Of a stretch of 64,000 nt of DNA, positions 32,847 through 41,315 are shown one piece after another (within the stretch, counting starts at the first letter, position 1; every line of letters starts with the position of its first letter). The DNA is taken from NCBI RefSeq assembly GCF_001279585.1, contig NZ_LGEC01000066.1:30002-94001 (forward strand), read 5' to 3'. The stretch is from Nocardiopsis sp. NRRL B-16309. GTDB lineage: Bacteria > Actinomycetota > Actinomycetes > Streptosporangiales > Streptosporangiaceae. Under the pieces are notes generated by a model. It did no database searches. It was not told where the DNA came from and worked only from the letters and a program-made list of their open reading frames with translations. The position numbers were made by a program, and so were the translations under genes.

Positions 32847-34112
32847 TCACAGGTCGGCGAGCAGGGCGTCGGTGGCGTCGTAGCCGCTGTCGTAGGCCCC
32901 CTCCACCGTGTTCTCCCCGGTCGTGGCCTCGCCCGCGAAGAACAGGACCCCGCCCACCGGCGCCGCGAGCGCGGCCGGGGCGTCGTGCGCGCCGGGCGGC
33001 ACGTACAGGTAGGCGCCCCGGCTGTGCGGATCGCGCGTCCAGTCGTGCGTGGTGCGGCGCACCGGGTCCGGGGGCGCCTCCCCGACGGCCTCGCCCAGGG
33101 CGCGCAGCCCCGCGTCGAAGCGGTCCTCCTCCGGCAGCGCCAGCAGCGCGCGGGCGGCCTCGCCCGCCGCCCAGACCGACACCACCTCGGGGGCGGTGGG
33201 CGACAGGCGCGAGACCGACCAGAACTCCAGGTCCCCGCCCCCCTCCAGGGAATCGGCGCCGACGGGCAGCACCGGCCGGTCGAACTCCATCAGCAGCTTG
33301 ACCGCGTCCGTGGCGTCCAGGGCCCCGATCGCGTCGCGGTGCGCGGCGGGCAGCGGCGGGTCGAAGGCCACGTCCGCCGCCCTGAGCACGCGGATCGGCA
33401 GGGTGGCCACGCACCGGCGGGCGCGGACCCGCTCGGTCCCGCCGGGACCGCGCACGGTCAGCTCCACACCGCCGCCCGACCAGCGCACCGCCCGTACCCT
33501 GCGGCCGAGGTCGATGCGCAGGCCGTACGCCAGCGGGGCCAGCAGCCGGTCGTAGCCTCCGACCACGCGGAAGTCCGCGCGGGGCGCCGACCACCAGTCG
33601 AACTCGCCCCGCTCGACCATCCAGGCGGCGCTCCACCGGGACAGCGGTTCGCTCTCGCTCGACACCGGCGGCCAGTCCGCCTCGGGGACACCCAGCCGCC
33701 GCAGGTACCCGGCCGCGCTCTCGTCGTCCCGGGGCGGCACGGCGGCGTCGACGGACGTGCCAGGGGCCGCGCGCGGCTCGGAGCGGACGCGGACGGTGTC
33801 CGCCCCGGCCCAGTCCACGAGTTCCCAGGTCGAGGCGGCGGCACCGTGGATGAGCCCGGCGCCCAGTTCCACCGGGACCGAGGTGAAGCCGTGGTCGGTG
33901 TACAGCTGCCCGCCGATGCGGTCGCGCGCCTCCAGCACGATCACCCGCAGACCGTGGTCGGCCAGGTTGCGGGCCGCCGACAGCCCGGTGACGCCCGCGC
34001 CGATCACCGCGACGTCCCACTCCGCCCAGGGCCGGTCGGGCGCACCGGCGGCGGCGGACAGCAGTACGGCGCCGCCCAGCAGCAGGCCGGAGCGCCGGGT
34101 GGGACCGGGCAA
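32847..34112 (-). CDS. Flavin monoamine oxidase-family protein, probably exported
   Basis: A 421-residue FAD amine oxidase. After a short N-terminal TRRSGLLLGGAVLLSAAAGA, which looks like a signal sequence with twin arginines, comes the dinucleotide fold WDVAVIGAGVTGLSAARNLA, VIVLEARDRIGGQLYTD, then VVGGYDRLLAPLAYGLRIDL, VATLPIRVLR, and the C-terminal flavin motif GVLFFAGEATTGENTVEGAY. Substrate may be a polyamine or aromatic amine. TTG 34112 is chosen because GAAGGAGGG lies 5 bp upstream and it starts at the signal; the frame before it is not coding-like. Confidence 0.82.
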   Translation of the reverse strand: MPGPTRRSGLLLGGAVLLSAAAGAPDRPWAEWDVAVIGAGVTGLSAARNLADHGLRVIVLEARDRIGGQLYTDHGFTSVPVELGAGLIHGAAASTWELVDWAGADTVRVRSEPRAAPGTSVDAAVPPRDDESAAGYLRRLGVPEADWPPVSSESEPLSRWSAAWMVERGEFDWWSAPRADFRVVGGYDRLLAPLAYGLRIDLGRRVRAVRWSGGGVELTVRGPGGTERVRARRCVATLPIRVLRAADVAFDPPLPAAHRDAIGALDATDAVKLLMEFDRPVLPVGADSLEGGGDLEFWSVSRLSPTAPEVVSVWAAGEAARALLALPEEDRFDAGLRALGEAVGEAPPDPVRRTTHDWTRDPHSRGAYLYVPPGAHDAPAALAAPVGGVLFFAGEATTGENTVEGAYDSGYDATDALLADL

Positions 34113-34293
34113 GGGGCCCTCCTTCGGGGGTGCGGAGGCTGGACCCGGGCACGCGCGGCGGCGGGCGTGTCCAGACGAGTAGACGCGGAGTTCGGGCTCG
34201 TCACAGGGGCGAGGGCGTTCACGATCCGTGTGCGGCGACAGACCCGAACGCCCCATCGACCGTACTGGTCACCAGGTGGCCGGTCGCCTACGG

Positions 34294-34701
34294 TCACTGA
34301 TCGCGGCCGCCCCCGTTCCACCGGGTCGGCATGCCTCCGTGCGGACTGTTGACGACCAACGGCACAGACCCTTCCGCCAGGTAGAAGTGCCCGGGGTGGT
34401 AGTCGATGTGCAGGTGACCTCCGTCCTCGGCGGAGGCCATCTCGCGCAGATTGTCCGCGAGCACCGCCCTCCCCGCGGCGTCACCGCTGATCACGAGGAT
34501 CCGCCGCTCGGAATCAAGGTGGATGAGGACCCCGGGGCCGCGCGTCTTCCTGGCCTCGACCCCTGCCAGGGCGTCAGTGGCCGGTGCCGTGGAGCCGAGC
34601 AGCCCCTCGCCGTCGGCCACCGCGTCCGCCAGGCGGTTCAGTTCTTCCGCCGACGCCGTGAGATCCACTTCGTCACACGCGGTGCCACAGTTGAGTATCA
34701 C
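34294..34701 (-). CDS. Imm1-family immunity protein
   Basis: A 135-residue protein resembling Imm1, an immunity family for actinobacterial polymorphic deaminase toxins. Visible: VILNCGTACDEVDLTASAEE, GVLIHLDSERRILVISGDAA, LREMASAEDGGHLHIDYHPG (the G/H/F-Y pattern of the family) and FYLAEGSVPLVVNSPHGGM. GTG 34701 with GAGGGAG upstream begins at the usual Imm1 start; ATG 34758 is the alternative. No toxin gene adjoins it, so it looks like an orphan immunity gene protecting against neighbours. Family assignment by pattern only. Confidence 0.7.
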   Translation of the reverse strand: MILNCGTACDEVDLTASAEELNRLADAVADGEGLLGSTAPATDALAGVEARKTRGPGVLIHLDSERRILVISGDAAGRAVLADNLREMASAEDGGHLHIDYHPGHFYLAEGSVPLVVNSPHGGMPTRWNGGGRDQ

Positions 34702-34816
34702 CGGCAGCACTCCCTCAAGGTCGGACTCCCATGATGCCTGTCGGCCGGCGAACGCCATGGGGCCCTTCGGGTCCACTCGTCCAGGCCGGACGGAGCACGC
34801 GCGGTCGCGGGGGTGC

Positions 34817-35413
34817 CTAGACCCGCATGCCCCGGCAGGCGATGTCGACGAGGCGCCGGCGCGCGGCACCGCCGCCGTCCCCGTCGGTCGGCCGGGACAG
34901 GCAGGCCACCAGCAGAGCCATGGCGTCGTCGGTCCTCACGTCGGCGCGGACCGCCCCGGCGTCCTGGGCCCGCACGAGCAGCCGGCCCAGCGCGCCCGCG
35001 ACGTCGTGGTCGGAGTTCGACACGATCGCGTGCCTGTCGAAGCCGGGCCCGCTCAGCGCCTCGGTCAGGCCGCGGTCCACGCCGCCCTCGCGGACCAGGA
35101 AGGCGAAGTAGGAGAAGAACGCGCCGCCGGGGTCGTCGCTGTCGCACAGGTCGTCCGCCCGGCGCACGTACGAGTACAGGCGCTCCAGCAGGATCGCCCG
35201 GAAGAGCGCGCGTTTGGTGGGGAAGTGGCGGCTGACGGTACCGGTGCCCACGCCCGCGCGGCGGGCGATCTCGTGGACCGGCACGGACAGGCCTTCGGCG
35301 GCGAACACCTCCCGCGCGACCTTCAGGACGCGCTCCCGGTTGCGGCGGGCGTCGGCGCGCGGGGGCCGGTCGCCGTGCGCGACCGCGGCGGCGCCCTCGT
35401 GATCGATGCCCAT
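34817..35413 (-). CDS. TetR-family regulator
   Basis: A 198-residue TetR protein. HTH: NRERVLKVAREVFAAEGLSV, PVHEIARRAGVGTGTVSRHF, PTKRALFRAILLERLYSYVR. The C-terminal ligand domain has FSYFAFLVREGGVDRGLTEA and a truncated-looking end DIACRGMRV. Divergent from another TetR gene with 155 bp between the starts; it also precedes the Imm1 gene on the same strand with 115 bp between, so no target is obvious. Ligand unknown. Confidence 0.9.
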   Translation of the reverse strand: MGIDHEGAAAVAHGDRPPRADARRNRERVLKVAREVFAAEGLSVPVHEIARRAGVGTGTVSRHFPTKRALFRAILLERLYSYVRRADDLCDSDDPGGAFFSYFAFLVREGGVDRGLTEALSGPGFDRHAIVSNSDHDVAGALGRLLVRAQDAGAVRADVRTDDAMALLVACLSRPTDGDGGGAARRRLVDIACRGMRV

Positions 35414-35542
35414 GCCTGGTCCACTCCGTGCTGGGGGTCCGGGTGCCGCGCCGGAACGGTCGGCCCGACCAGGATAGCCCCGGCGGTGTCGGAGCCCTCA
35501 GTCCCGGCGGAGCGTCCGGGCCCGGACCGGGGTGCGGACGGT

Positions 35543-35567
35543 AAAAAATATTGCGGTATTATTTTTT
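35543..35567. promoter_or_regulatory. AT-rich operator overlapping the promoter of the second tetR
   Basis: AAAAAATA and TATTTTTT form an inverted repeat around a 9-bp centre. TATTAT (35557-35562) inside it is a good -10, placing the transcription start at about 35569, the ATG. TetR autorepression and a leaderless transcript are implied. Confidence 0.6.
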
Positions 35568-35568
35568 C

Positions 35569-36189
35569 ATGGCACGCACGGTGGACCACGAAGAGCGGCG
35601 GCGGCAGGTCGCCGAGGCGCTCCTGCGAACGGTGGGGCGACAGGGACTGGCGCGGACCACCCTCGCCGACATCGCCGAGGAGGCGGGGGTCTCGATCGGC
35701 CTGGTGCAGAGCTACTTCCGCACCAAGTCCCAACTGCTGCGCTTCGGCGTGGACTACCTGTACAAGCAGGCGGAGGCGCGGCTGTGGGAGGTCTCGGAGG
35801 GCGCGGAGCCGGTCCGGTCGGTGCGGGACTGGCTGGTGCGGGCCGCGGAGACCCTGCTGCCGCTCGACGACCAGCGGCACCGGGAGATCACGGTCTGGCT
35901 GGAGTACCTCCCCGCCACGAAGACCGATCCGGAGATGGCCCGGCTGCACAAGGACACCACCGCCCGACTCCTGGACGCGCTCACCCACGCGCTGGACGAG
36001 GGCGTGCGTCTGGGCGAGTTCCGCCTCGCCCCGGACACCCGGACCGCGGCGGCCGGACTCGTCGCCTTCGTGGACGGCCTGTCCATCCACCACCTCGTCA
36101 CCGGTGGGGACGCCTTCTCGCGCGACGCGATCCGCGCCGCGCTGCACGCCTATCTCGACCGGCTCCTCCTGGCCCCCGAGAGCCCGTGA
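35569..36189 (+). CDS. TetR-family regulator, apparently leaderless
   Basis: A 206-residue TetR protein: DHEERRRQVAEALLRTVGRQ, GLARTTLADIAEEAGVSIGL, VQSYFRTKSQLLRFGVDYLY, then a C-terminal domain with LLPLDDQRHREITVWLEYLP and AAAGLVAFVDGLSIHHLVTG of the BetI/TetR_C_6 style. No Shine-Dalgarno precedes ATG 35569; instead a -10 box ends 6 bp before it. The DUF418 membrane protein gene follows after 32 bp on the same strand and is the likely target along with the gene itself. Confidence 0.9.
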   Translation: MARTVDHEERRRQVAEALLRTVGRQGLARTTLADIAEEAGVSIGLVQSYFRTKSQLLRFGVDYLYKQAEARLWEVSEGAEPVRSVRDWLVRAAETLLPLDDQRHREITVWLEYLPATKTDPEMARLHKDTTARLLDALTHALDEGVRLGEFRLAPDTRTAAAGLVAFVDGLSIHHLVTGGDAFSRDAIRAALHAYLDRLLLAPESP

Positions 36190-36221
36190 CCACCCTCCCG
36201 ACCACGCGCTAGGCGGCCAAT

Positions 36222-37466
36222 ATGACCAGCCCGACCAGATCGGGACCCCGGGGCACGGAGTCCTCCGTCTCCGGTGCCCGACTACCCCTCGTCGACGTCC
36301 TGCGCGGCGTCGCGATCCTCGGCACCCTCGCCTCGAACGTGTGGCTCTTCACCGCCGCGGGCGGCGAGAGCGCCATGCTCTTCGAGACCGACGCGATGAG
36401 TCCCATGGGCGCCTTCGCGGCGGACCCGTCCGTCGACGGCCTGGCGCGCGGGGTCTTCTTCCACGTGGCCAACGGCAAGTTCCTCGCCATGCTGACCCTG
36501 CTGTTCGGGGTCGGCCTGGCCATCCAGTTCCGATCGGCCGCCAGGCACGGGGCCCGGTGGCCCGGCCGCTACGCGTGGCGGGCGCTGTTCCTGTTCGCCG
36601 AGGGCCTCGTGCACTTCACGCTGGTCTTCGCGGCGGACGTCCTCATGGGGTACGCGGTCGTCTCGCTGCTCGTCGCCTGGCTGCTGACCAGGCCGATACG
36701 GGCACAGAAGGCCGTGATGTGGGCGGCGGCCTCCCTGCACCTGGCGGTCGTCGCGCTGCTGACGGCGGCCCTGGCACTGCGGCCGGCGGCCGAGGATCCG
36801 GAGTCCGTCGGCGTTCCACCCGAGGTCGTGGCGCTCTACGCCGAGGGGTCCTTCCTGGAGCAGGTGGCCTTCCGTCTCGACAACGCCCTGTGGCTGCGCG
36901 CCGAGCCCGTCTTCTCGTTCGGTCTGCTCCTGTTCATGTTCCTGCTGGGAGCGCGGCTCTTCCGGGCCGGGGCCTTCGGGGCGGACGCGACCGGGCGCCG
37001 TATCCGCAACCGGATGCTCGTGTGGGGTCTGGGGCTCGGGGTGCCGCTGAACACGGCCGTGGCCCTGATGGGAGCGGACCTGTTCTTCGTCGACCGCTAC
37101 GTGGCCGCGCCGATCGCGGCGCTCGGCTACATCGGACTCGTCGGGTGGCTCCTCGACCGGGTGAACCCGGCCGGAGCGGTGGTCACGGCGTTCTCCTCCC
37201 TGGGGCGGATGGCCATGTCCGGCTATGTGATGCAGAACGTCGTCTGCGTCCTGGTGTGCTACGGCTTCGGCCTGGGGCTGGCCTCCGGCCTGGCGGGGGC
37301 CGGACCGTGGTGGGTGATGGGGCTCTGGGCCGCGGTGTCCGCGATGCTCCTGGCGGTCGCTACGCCCTGGCTGCGCCGGTTCGGGACGGGGCCGCTGGAG
37401 GCGCTACAGAAGTCCGTGCTGGCCAGGATTCCGGAGCGCACCCGCGAGGGCGGGGCGGGTCGGTGA
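36222..37466 (+). CDS. DUF418 multi-pass membrane protein
   Basis: A 414-residue membrane protein with about ten hydrophobic segments. The N-terminal block LPLVDVLRGVAILGTLASNV and the HVANGKFLAMLTLLFGVGLA block are typical, and the C-terminal DUF418 domain is recognised by FSSLGRMAMSGYVMQNVVCV, LVCYGFGLGLASGL and VATPWLRRFGTGPLEAL. These proteins resemble acyltransferase-3-like or heparan-alpha-glucosaminide transferase-like membrane proteins; function unknown. Same strand as, and 32 bp from, the TetR gene. Confidence 0.88.
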   Translation: MTSPTRSGPRGTESSVSGARLPLVDVLRGVAILGTLASNVWLFTAAGGESAMLFETDAMSPMGAFAADPSVDGLARGVFFHVANGKFLAMLTLLFGVGLAIQFRSAARHGARWPGRYAWRALFLFAEGLVHFTLVFAADVLMGYAVVSLLVAWLLTRPIRAQKAVMWAAASLHLAVVALLTAALALRPAAEDPESVGVPPEVVALYAEGSFLEQVAFRLDNALWLRAEPVFSFGLLLFMFLLGARLFRAGAFGADATGRRIRNRMLVWGLGLGVPLNTAVALMGADLFFVDRYVAAPIAALGYIGLVGWLLDRVNPAGAVVTAFSSLGRMAMSGYVMQNVVCVLVCYGFGLGLASGLAGAGPWWVMGLWAAVSAMLLAVATPWLRRFGTGPLEALQKSVLARIPERTREGGAGR

Positions 37467-37609
37467 GCGCTGCCCCTGTGCCCGCCGGGGCCTCCGCCCG
37501 CCGGGGCGCCGCATCCGGTACGCGCGGTGAACGGAGGGCCTACTTCGCCCCGGATCCCGTTCGGTAGGCTCGCGGCGACGTTCGTGCGACCACCGAGGAC
37601 AGGATCGAC

Positions 37610-38092
37610 ATGGCACGCGGAACACGCGGTATCGGGGTCGGCGACACGGCCCCCGACTTCACCCTCCCCGCGCAGTCGGGGACACCGGTCCGGCTCCACG
37701 ACAGGCTGGGCGAGCGGGTGGTCGTCCTGTACTTCTATCCCAAGGACGACACGCCGGGCTGCACCGCCGAGGCGTGCGCCTTCCGCGACAGCCACGAGGT
37801 CTTCGCCGAGGCGGGCGCCGAGGTGATCGGGATCAGTTCCGACTCGGTGGACCGGCACGCCGCCTTCGCGGGTCGGCACGGCCTGCCGTTCACCCTGCTC
37901 AGCGACGAGGGCGGCGCGGTGCGCAGGCGCTACGGCGTCCCGTCGGTGCTCGGACTGCTTCCTGGCAGGGTCACCTACGTGATCGACCGGCAGGGGACCG
38001 TCCGCCACGTCTTCAACTCGATGACCGTCATCGACAAGCACGTGGAGCAGGCCCTGGAGGTCGTCCGGAGCCTGGCGGCCGTGGAGGACTGA
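37610..38092 (+). CDS. bcp: Thioredoxin-dependent peroxiredoxin (Bcp/PrxQ type)
   Basis: Reduces hydrogen peroxide and organic hydroperoxides using thioredoxin. A 160-residue protein with GDTAPDFTLPAQSGTPVRLH, VVVLYFYPKDDTPGCTAEAC: peroxidatic Cys51 and resolving Cys56 are separated by four residues, the atypical 2-Cys PrxQ layout. VIGISSDSVDRHAAFAGRHG and LPFTLLSDEGGAVRRRYGV follow, then VTYVIDRQGTVRHVF. ATG 37610 with AGGACAGG upstream. Monocistronic with its own terminator. Confidence 0.94.
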   Translation: MARGTRGIGVGDTAPDFTLPAQSGTPVRLHDRLGERVVVLYFYPKDDTPGCTAEACAFRDSHEVFAEAGAEVIGISSDSVDRHAAFAGRHGLPFTLLSDEGGAVRRRYGVPSVLGLLPGRVTYVIDRQGTVRHVFNSMTVIDKHVEQALEVVRSLAAVED

Positions 38093-38103
38093 GGGCCGGC
38101 CGC

Positions 38104-38134
38104 GCCGCGCCGACGGGACACCCCTCGGCGCGGC
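38104..38134 (+). terminator. Terminator after bcp
   Basis: GCCGCGCCGA pairs with TCGGCGCGGC around an 11-base loop, 12 bp past the stop. Confidence 0.65.
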
Positions 38135-38246
38135 CCCGTGCGCCCAGCACCCTTGCTCTGAGTGGTTGTGTCATAACTTTCGGAGACGGTGTCCTGCTGT
38201 GCGGGGGTGTGCGGCCAGGATGGTGTCGCACGCGGCGTCAGATGCC

Positions 38247-38283
38247 TTGACATGACATCACTTCTGACGCCATGATGACGTCA
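38247..38283 (+). promoter_or_regulatory. Leaderless promoter with a ladder of TGAC-N2-CA boxes
   Basis: TTGACA (38247-38252), an 18-bp spacer and CATGAT (38271-38276) would start transcription at the ATG (38283). Overlaid are TGACATCA (38253), TGACGCCA (38265) and the palindrome TGACGTCA (38276), 11-12 bp apart, the spacing used by ribbon-helix-helix repressors binding one face of DNA. Confidence 0.65.
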
Positions 38284-38828
38284 TGGATCTGATGCCGTAT
38301 GTCGACGAACTCCGCCGCCAGTTGCTGGTGGCCGCCGAAGCCGGGGACGAGGACACCCGGGTCATCGCCGAGCGCCTCACGGCGGCTCTCGAACCGGCCG
38401 CGCGCCTGACCCTGTTGGACACGCTCTCCGCCGCCGCGGACGAGATCACGCGGGACCTCGCCCCCGGTTCGGTCGAGGTTCGCCTGCGCGGGCGGCAGAC
38501 TGACTTCATCGTGACGTCACCCGACTTCGACGACGTCAACGAGGGTGGCCATCCGACGTCACCGACGCACCAGGGTGACGTCGCCGAGGGGCAGGGGGCG
38601 CTCGCGGCACAGCTCCGGGCCGACGCGGAGGAGGGCGGCACGTCACGGATCACCCTGCGGATGCCCGACCGCCTCAAACCGCTCGTCGAGGAGGCGGCCC
38701 GCGCCGAGGGGCTCTCGGTCAACGCCTGGCTGGTGCGCGCCGTCGCGAACTCGCTCGACACCGGCCGCCGCCGGCCCGAGAGCCGACCGCGCCAGGTCGG
38801 CCGCGGCTACACCGGCTGGGTCCGCTGA
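38283..38828 (+). CDS. Ribbon-helix-helix (HicB/Arc-like) DNA-binding protein
   Basis: A 181-residue protein. The N-terminal 75 residues are helical (YVDELRRQLLVAAEAGDEDT, RVIAERLTAALEPAARLTLL). A low-complexity linker of about 35 residues follows, then a ribbon-helix-helix domain at about 120-157: SRITLRMPDRLKPLVEEAAR, AEGLSVNAWLVRAVANSLD. The tail is basic (RRRPESRPRQVGRGYTGW). Such proteins are often annotated as HicB-family antitoxins but here no HicA is present; it sits upstream of a DUF4097 gene, a common pairing. The TGACGTCA boxes over its start indicate autorepression. No Shine-Dalgarno: leaderless start. Confidence 0.8.
   Translation: MDLMPYVDELRRQLLVAAEAGDEDTRVIAERLTAALEPAARLTLLDTLSAAADEITRDLAPGSVEVRLRGRQTDFIVTSPDFDDVNEGGHPTSPTHQGDVAEGQGALAAQLRADAEEGGTSRITLRMPDRLKPLVEEAARAEGLSVNAWLVRAVANSLDTGRRRPESRPRQVGRGYTGWVR
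38513..38582. repeat. Four GACGTC boxes within the linker-coding part of the RHH gene
   Basis: GACGTC at 38513, 38532, 38555 and 38577, spaced 19, 23 and 22 bp (about two helical turns). The first is in the perfect palindrome GTGACGTCAC (38511-38520). The promoter box TGACGTCA has the same core. Confidence 0.6.
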
Positions 38829-38968
38829 CCCGAGGTCCGCGGGCCGGAACCCGCCACTGACCGGAACCGACACCCGCCACCGACCGGCGGCACCCCACCA
38901 CTCCGACTTCCACCACCACGTCTCCCACCAGCGGAGACGCCCACCAACGCCATCTCTGGGAGACAGCC

Positions 38969-39766
38969 ATGCCAACTTTCGACACCCCCGGACCGATCAC
39001 CGCCGACCTCACCGTGGTGGCCGGAAACCTCCAGATCACCGCCGGCGACGGCGCCGAGACCACCGTCGAGGTCCGTCCGCGCGCCGAGGACAAGGACGTC
39101 GACGTACGGGTCGCCGAGCAGGTCGAGGTCGACTTCGCCGGCGGGCGCCTCGAAGTCCGCGACCCGCAGCCCTCGGGCCTGGGCCGCGTGATCGGCCGCA
39201 AGGGCATGGTCGACATCACCGTCGAACTGCCCGCGGGCTCACGCGTCCGCGCCACCGGCGGCTTCGGCGGGATCCGCTGCGAGGGGCGCCTGGGCGCGGC
39301 CGAGATCGCCGTCTCCACCGGCAACATCACCGTCGACCTCGTCTCCGGCAACGCCGAGCTCACCACCGGCCACGGCTGGATCCGGGCCGAGGAGATCGGC
39401 GGTTCCGCCGTCGTCAAGTCCACCGGCGGAGCCCTCACTCTCGGCACGGTCGAGGGGGACCTGCGGGCGAACTCCGCGCACGGCGACATCACCGCCGACC
39501 GCGTCACGGGCTCGGTCACCGCCCGCACCACCCACGGCGGCATCCGGCTCGGCCGGGTGGAGAGCGGCAGCGTCGACGTGGAGACCTCCTACGGCGAAAT
39601 GGAGATCGGTATCCGCGAGGGCACCGCCGCGTGGCTGGACGCGGTGTCCAAGAAGGGCGTCGTGCGCAGTGCCCTGGAGGCCGCCGCCGACCCCGCGCCC
39701 ACCGAGCGGACCGTCGAGGTCCGCGCCCGCAGCGTCTGGGGCGACATCCTCGTCCACCGGTCCTGA
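38969..39766 (+). CDS. DUF4097 beta-strand repeat protein
   Basis: A 265-residue protein made almost entirely of short beta-strand repeats, as in the DUF4097 adhesin-like family: ADLTVVAGNLQITAGDGAET, GSRVRATGGFGGIRCEGRLG, NITVDLVSGNAELTTGHGWI, GGALTLGTVEGDLRANSAHG, TARTTHGGIRLGRVESGSVD. These are expected to wind into a right-handed beta helix. No signal peptide or membrane anchor is present, so it is probably cytosolic. It follows the RHH regulator by 140 bp on the same strand. GGGAGA precedes ATG 38969. Function unknown. Confidence 0.88.
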   Translation: MPTFDTPGPITADLTVVAGNLQITAGDGAETTVEVRPRAEDKDVDVRVAEQVEVDFAGGRLEVRDPQPSGLGRVIGRKGMVDITVELPAGSRVRATGGFGGIRCEGRLGAAEIAVSTGNITVDLVSGNAELTTGHGWIRAEEIGGSAVVKSTGGALTLGTVEGDLRANSAHGDITADRVTGSVTARTTHGGIRLGRVESGSVDVETSYGEMEIGIREGTAAWLDAVSKKGVVRSALEAAADPAPTERTVEVRARSVWGDILVHRS

Positions 39767-39881
39767 CCGGGCACACCGTCGGCACCCGGCCCGGTCGATG
39801 CCGGGTGCCGTCCCGACCCCGCGCGTCACGGCACGGCCTTCGCCTCGTGCCGAACACACCATCCCGAGACGAGGAACGGCC

Positions 39882-41090
39882 ATGAGCGACCCCCTCCACA
39901 CCCTCACGACGATGCCGACCGAGCGCCGGCCCGGATGCCCCTTCGACCCGCCGCCCGAACTGACCGAGGCCCGCCGGAACAGCCCCCTCAACCGCCTCAC
40001 GTTCGCGAACGGCCGGCCCGGCTGGGTGGTCACCGGGTACGACCTGGTCAGAGCGGTCCTGGCCGACCCCCGGTTCAGCTCCCGCAAGGAGCTCATGCGG
40101 CACCACCCGACCATCGACTACGGCGACATCGAGGTCCCTCCGGCACCCCCCGGAGAGTTCCTCCTCATGGACGAGCCGCAGCACGGCCGCTACCGGAAGC
40201 CGCTGGCGGGCAAGTTCACCGTGCGGCGGATGCGGCAGCTCGCCGAGCGCGTCGAGCGGATCACCGCCGACCGGCTGGACGCCATGGAGGAGGCCGGGCC
40301 GCCCACGGACCTGGTGACCGCGTTCGCCAGGCCCGTCCCCGCCATCGTGATCTGCGAACTGCTCGGGGTGCCGTACGAGGACCGGGGCTCCTTCCAGGAC
40401 CGGATCGCCGTGTTCCTCGGCGGGGAGGCCAGCGACGAGGTCCTGATCGAGGCCTACACCGGGGTCCAGACCTACCTCGCGGAGCTGGTGGCCGCCAAGC
40501 GCGCCGACCCCACGGACGACATCCTGAGCGACCTCACGGGCGGCGATCTCACCGACGAGGGGCTGAGGGGCATGGCCCTGATCCTCCTGACGGCCGGGTT
40601 CGACACCACCGCGAACATGCTGGCGCTGGGCACCTTCGCGCTGCTGGAGAGCCCGGCGCAACTCGCCGCCCTGCGCGCCGCCCCCGGGCTCGTCGACGGC
40701 GCCGTGGAGGAACTGCTGCGGTACCTGAGCGTCGGCGCGAAGTTCTACAGAACGGCGTTGGAGGACGTCGAGCTGGGCGGCGTGACCATCGAGGCCGGCG
40801 CGCCGGTCATTCTGTCGATCAGCACGGCGAACCGCGACTTCGAGCGCTTCCCCGATCCCCACGCGCTCGACCTCCGGCGGAGCGACGGCGGACACCTGGC
40901 CTTCGGCCACGGTATCCACCAGTGCCTGGGCCAGCAGCTGGCCCGGGTCGAGCTGCGGGTCGCGTTCCCCGCGCTGTTCGACCGCTTCCCCACCCTGCGC
41001 CTGGCCGTGCCCGCCGACGAGGTCGACCTGCGCCCGGAGACCGCCGACATCCACGGAGTGAAGAGCCTCCCCGTCACCTGGGACGTGTGA
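39882..41090 (+). CDS. Cytochrome P450
   Basis: A 402-residue soluble class I bacterial P450, CYP105-like. Oxygen-binding I helix LLTAGFDTTANMLA (residues 236-249), ExxR as Glu277-Leu-Leu-Arg280, and the haem loop FGHGIHQCLGQQLARVELRV with ligand Cys348. Family starts such as GCPFDPPPELTEARRNSPLN and DEPQHGRYRKPLAGKFTVRR are also seen. It probably hydroxylates a small natural product, fed by the 3Fe-4S ferredoxin encoded 3 bp downstream. ATG 39882 has GAGGAACGG upstream. No biosynthetic genes adjoin, so it may modify an external compound; an exporter follows. Confidence 0.95.
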   Translation: MSDPLHTLTTMPTERRPGCPFDPPPELTEARRNSPLNRLTFANGRPGWVVTGYDLVRAVLADPRFSSRKELMRHHPTIDYGDIEVPPAPPGEFLLMDEPQHGRYRKPLAGKFTVRRMRQLAERVERITADRLDAMEEAGPPTDLVTAFARPVPAIVICELLGVPYEDRGSFQDRIAVFLGGEASDEVLIEAYTGVQTYLAELVAAKRADPTDDILSDLTGGDLTDEGLRGMALILLTAGFDTTANMLALGTFALLESPAQLAALRAAPGLVDGAVEELLRYLSVGAKFYRTALEDVELGGVTIEAGAPVILSISTANRDFERFPDPHALDLRRSDGGHLAFGHGIHQCLGQQLARVELRVAFPALFDRFPTLRLAVPADEVDLRPETADIHGVKSLPVTWDV

Positions 41091-41093
41091 CCG

Positions 41094-41315
41094 ATGCGGA
41101 TCGGTGTGGACCGGTCGCGCTGTATCGGCGCCGGAATGTGCGCGCTGACCGCCCCGGAGGTGTTCGACCAGGACACCGCGGACGGCAGGGTCCTGACGTT
41201 GGACGCGGCACCGGCCGGTGCCGCCGCCGAGGCGGCCCGCCGCGCCGTCGGGCTCTGCCCGTCCGGCGCGCTCTCCGAAGTGCCGCCCACCAGAGAGAAT
41301 CGAGACAGAACATGA
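41094..41315 (+). CDS. 3Fe-4S ferredoxin, P450 electron donor
   Basis: A 73-residue ferredoxin. RIGVDRSRCIGAGMCALTAP followed much later by GLCPSGAL gives the C-x5-C...CP pattern with alanine in place of the second ligand, typical of single [3Fe-4S] ferredoxins that serve CYP105-type P450s. It starts 3 bp after the P450 stop and overlaps the following ATPase gene by 4 bp (ATGA), binding the P450 and the exporter into one transcript. No ferredoxin reductase is encoded nearby. Confidence 0.93.
   Translation: MRIGVDRSRCIGAGMCALTAPEVFDQDTADGRVLTLDAAPAGAAAEAARRAVGLCPSGALSEVPPTRENRDRT

Noticed and set aside
38283..38828. HicB antitoxin of a HicAB system
   Set aside because: No HicA-like toxin gene is adjacent; kept as a ribbon-helix-helix regulator.
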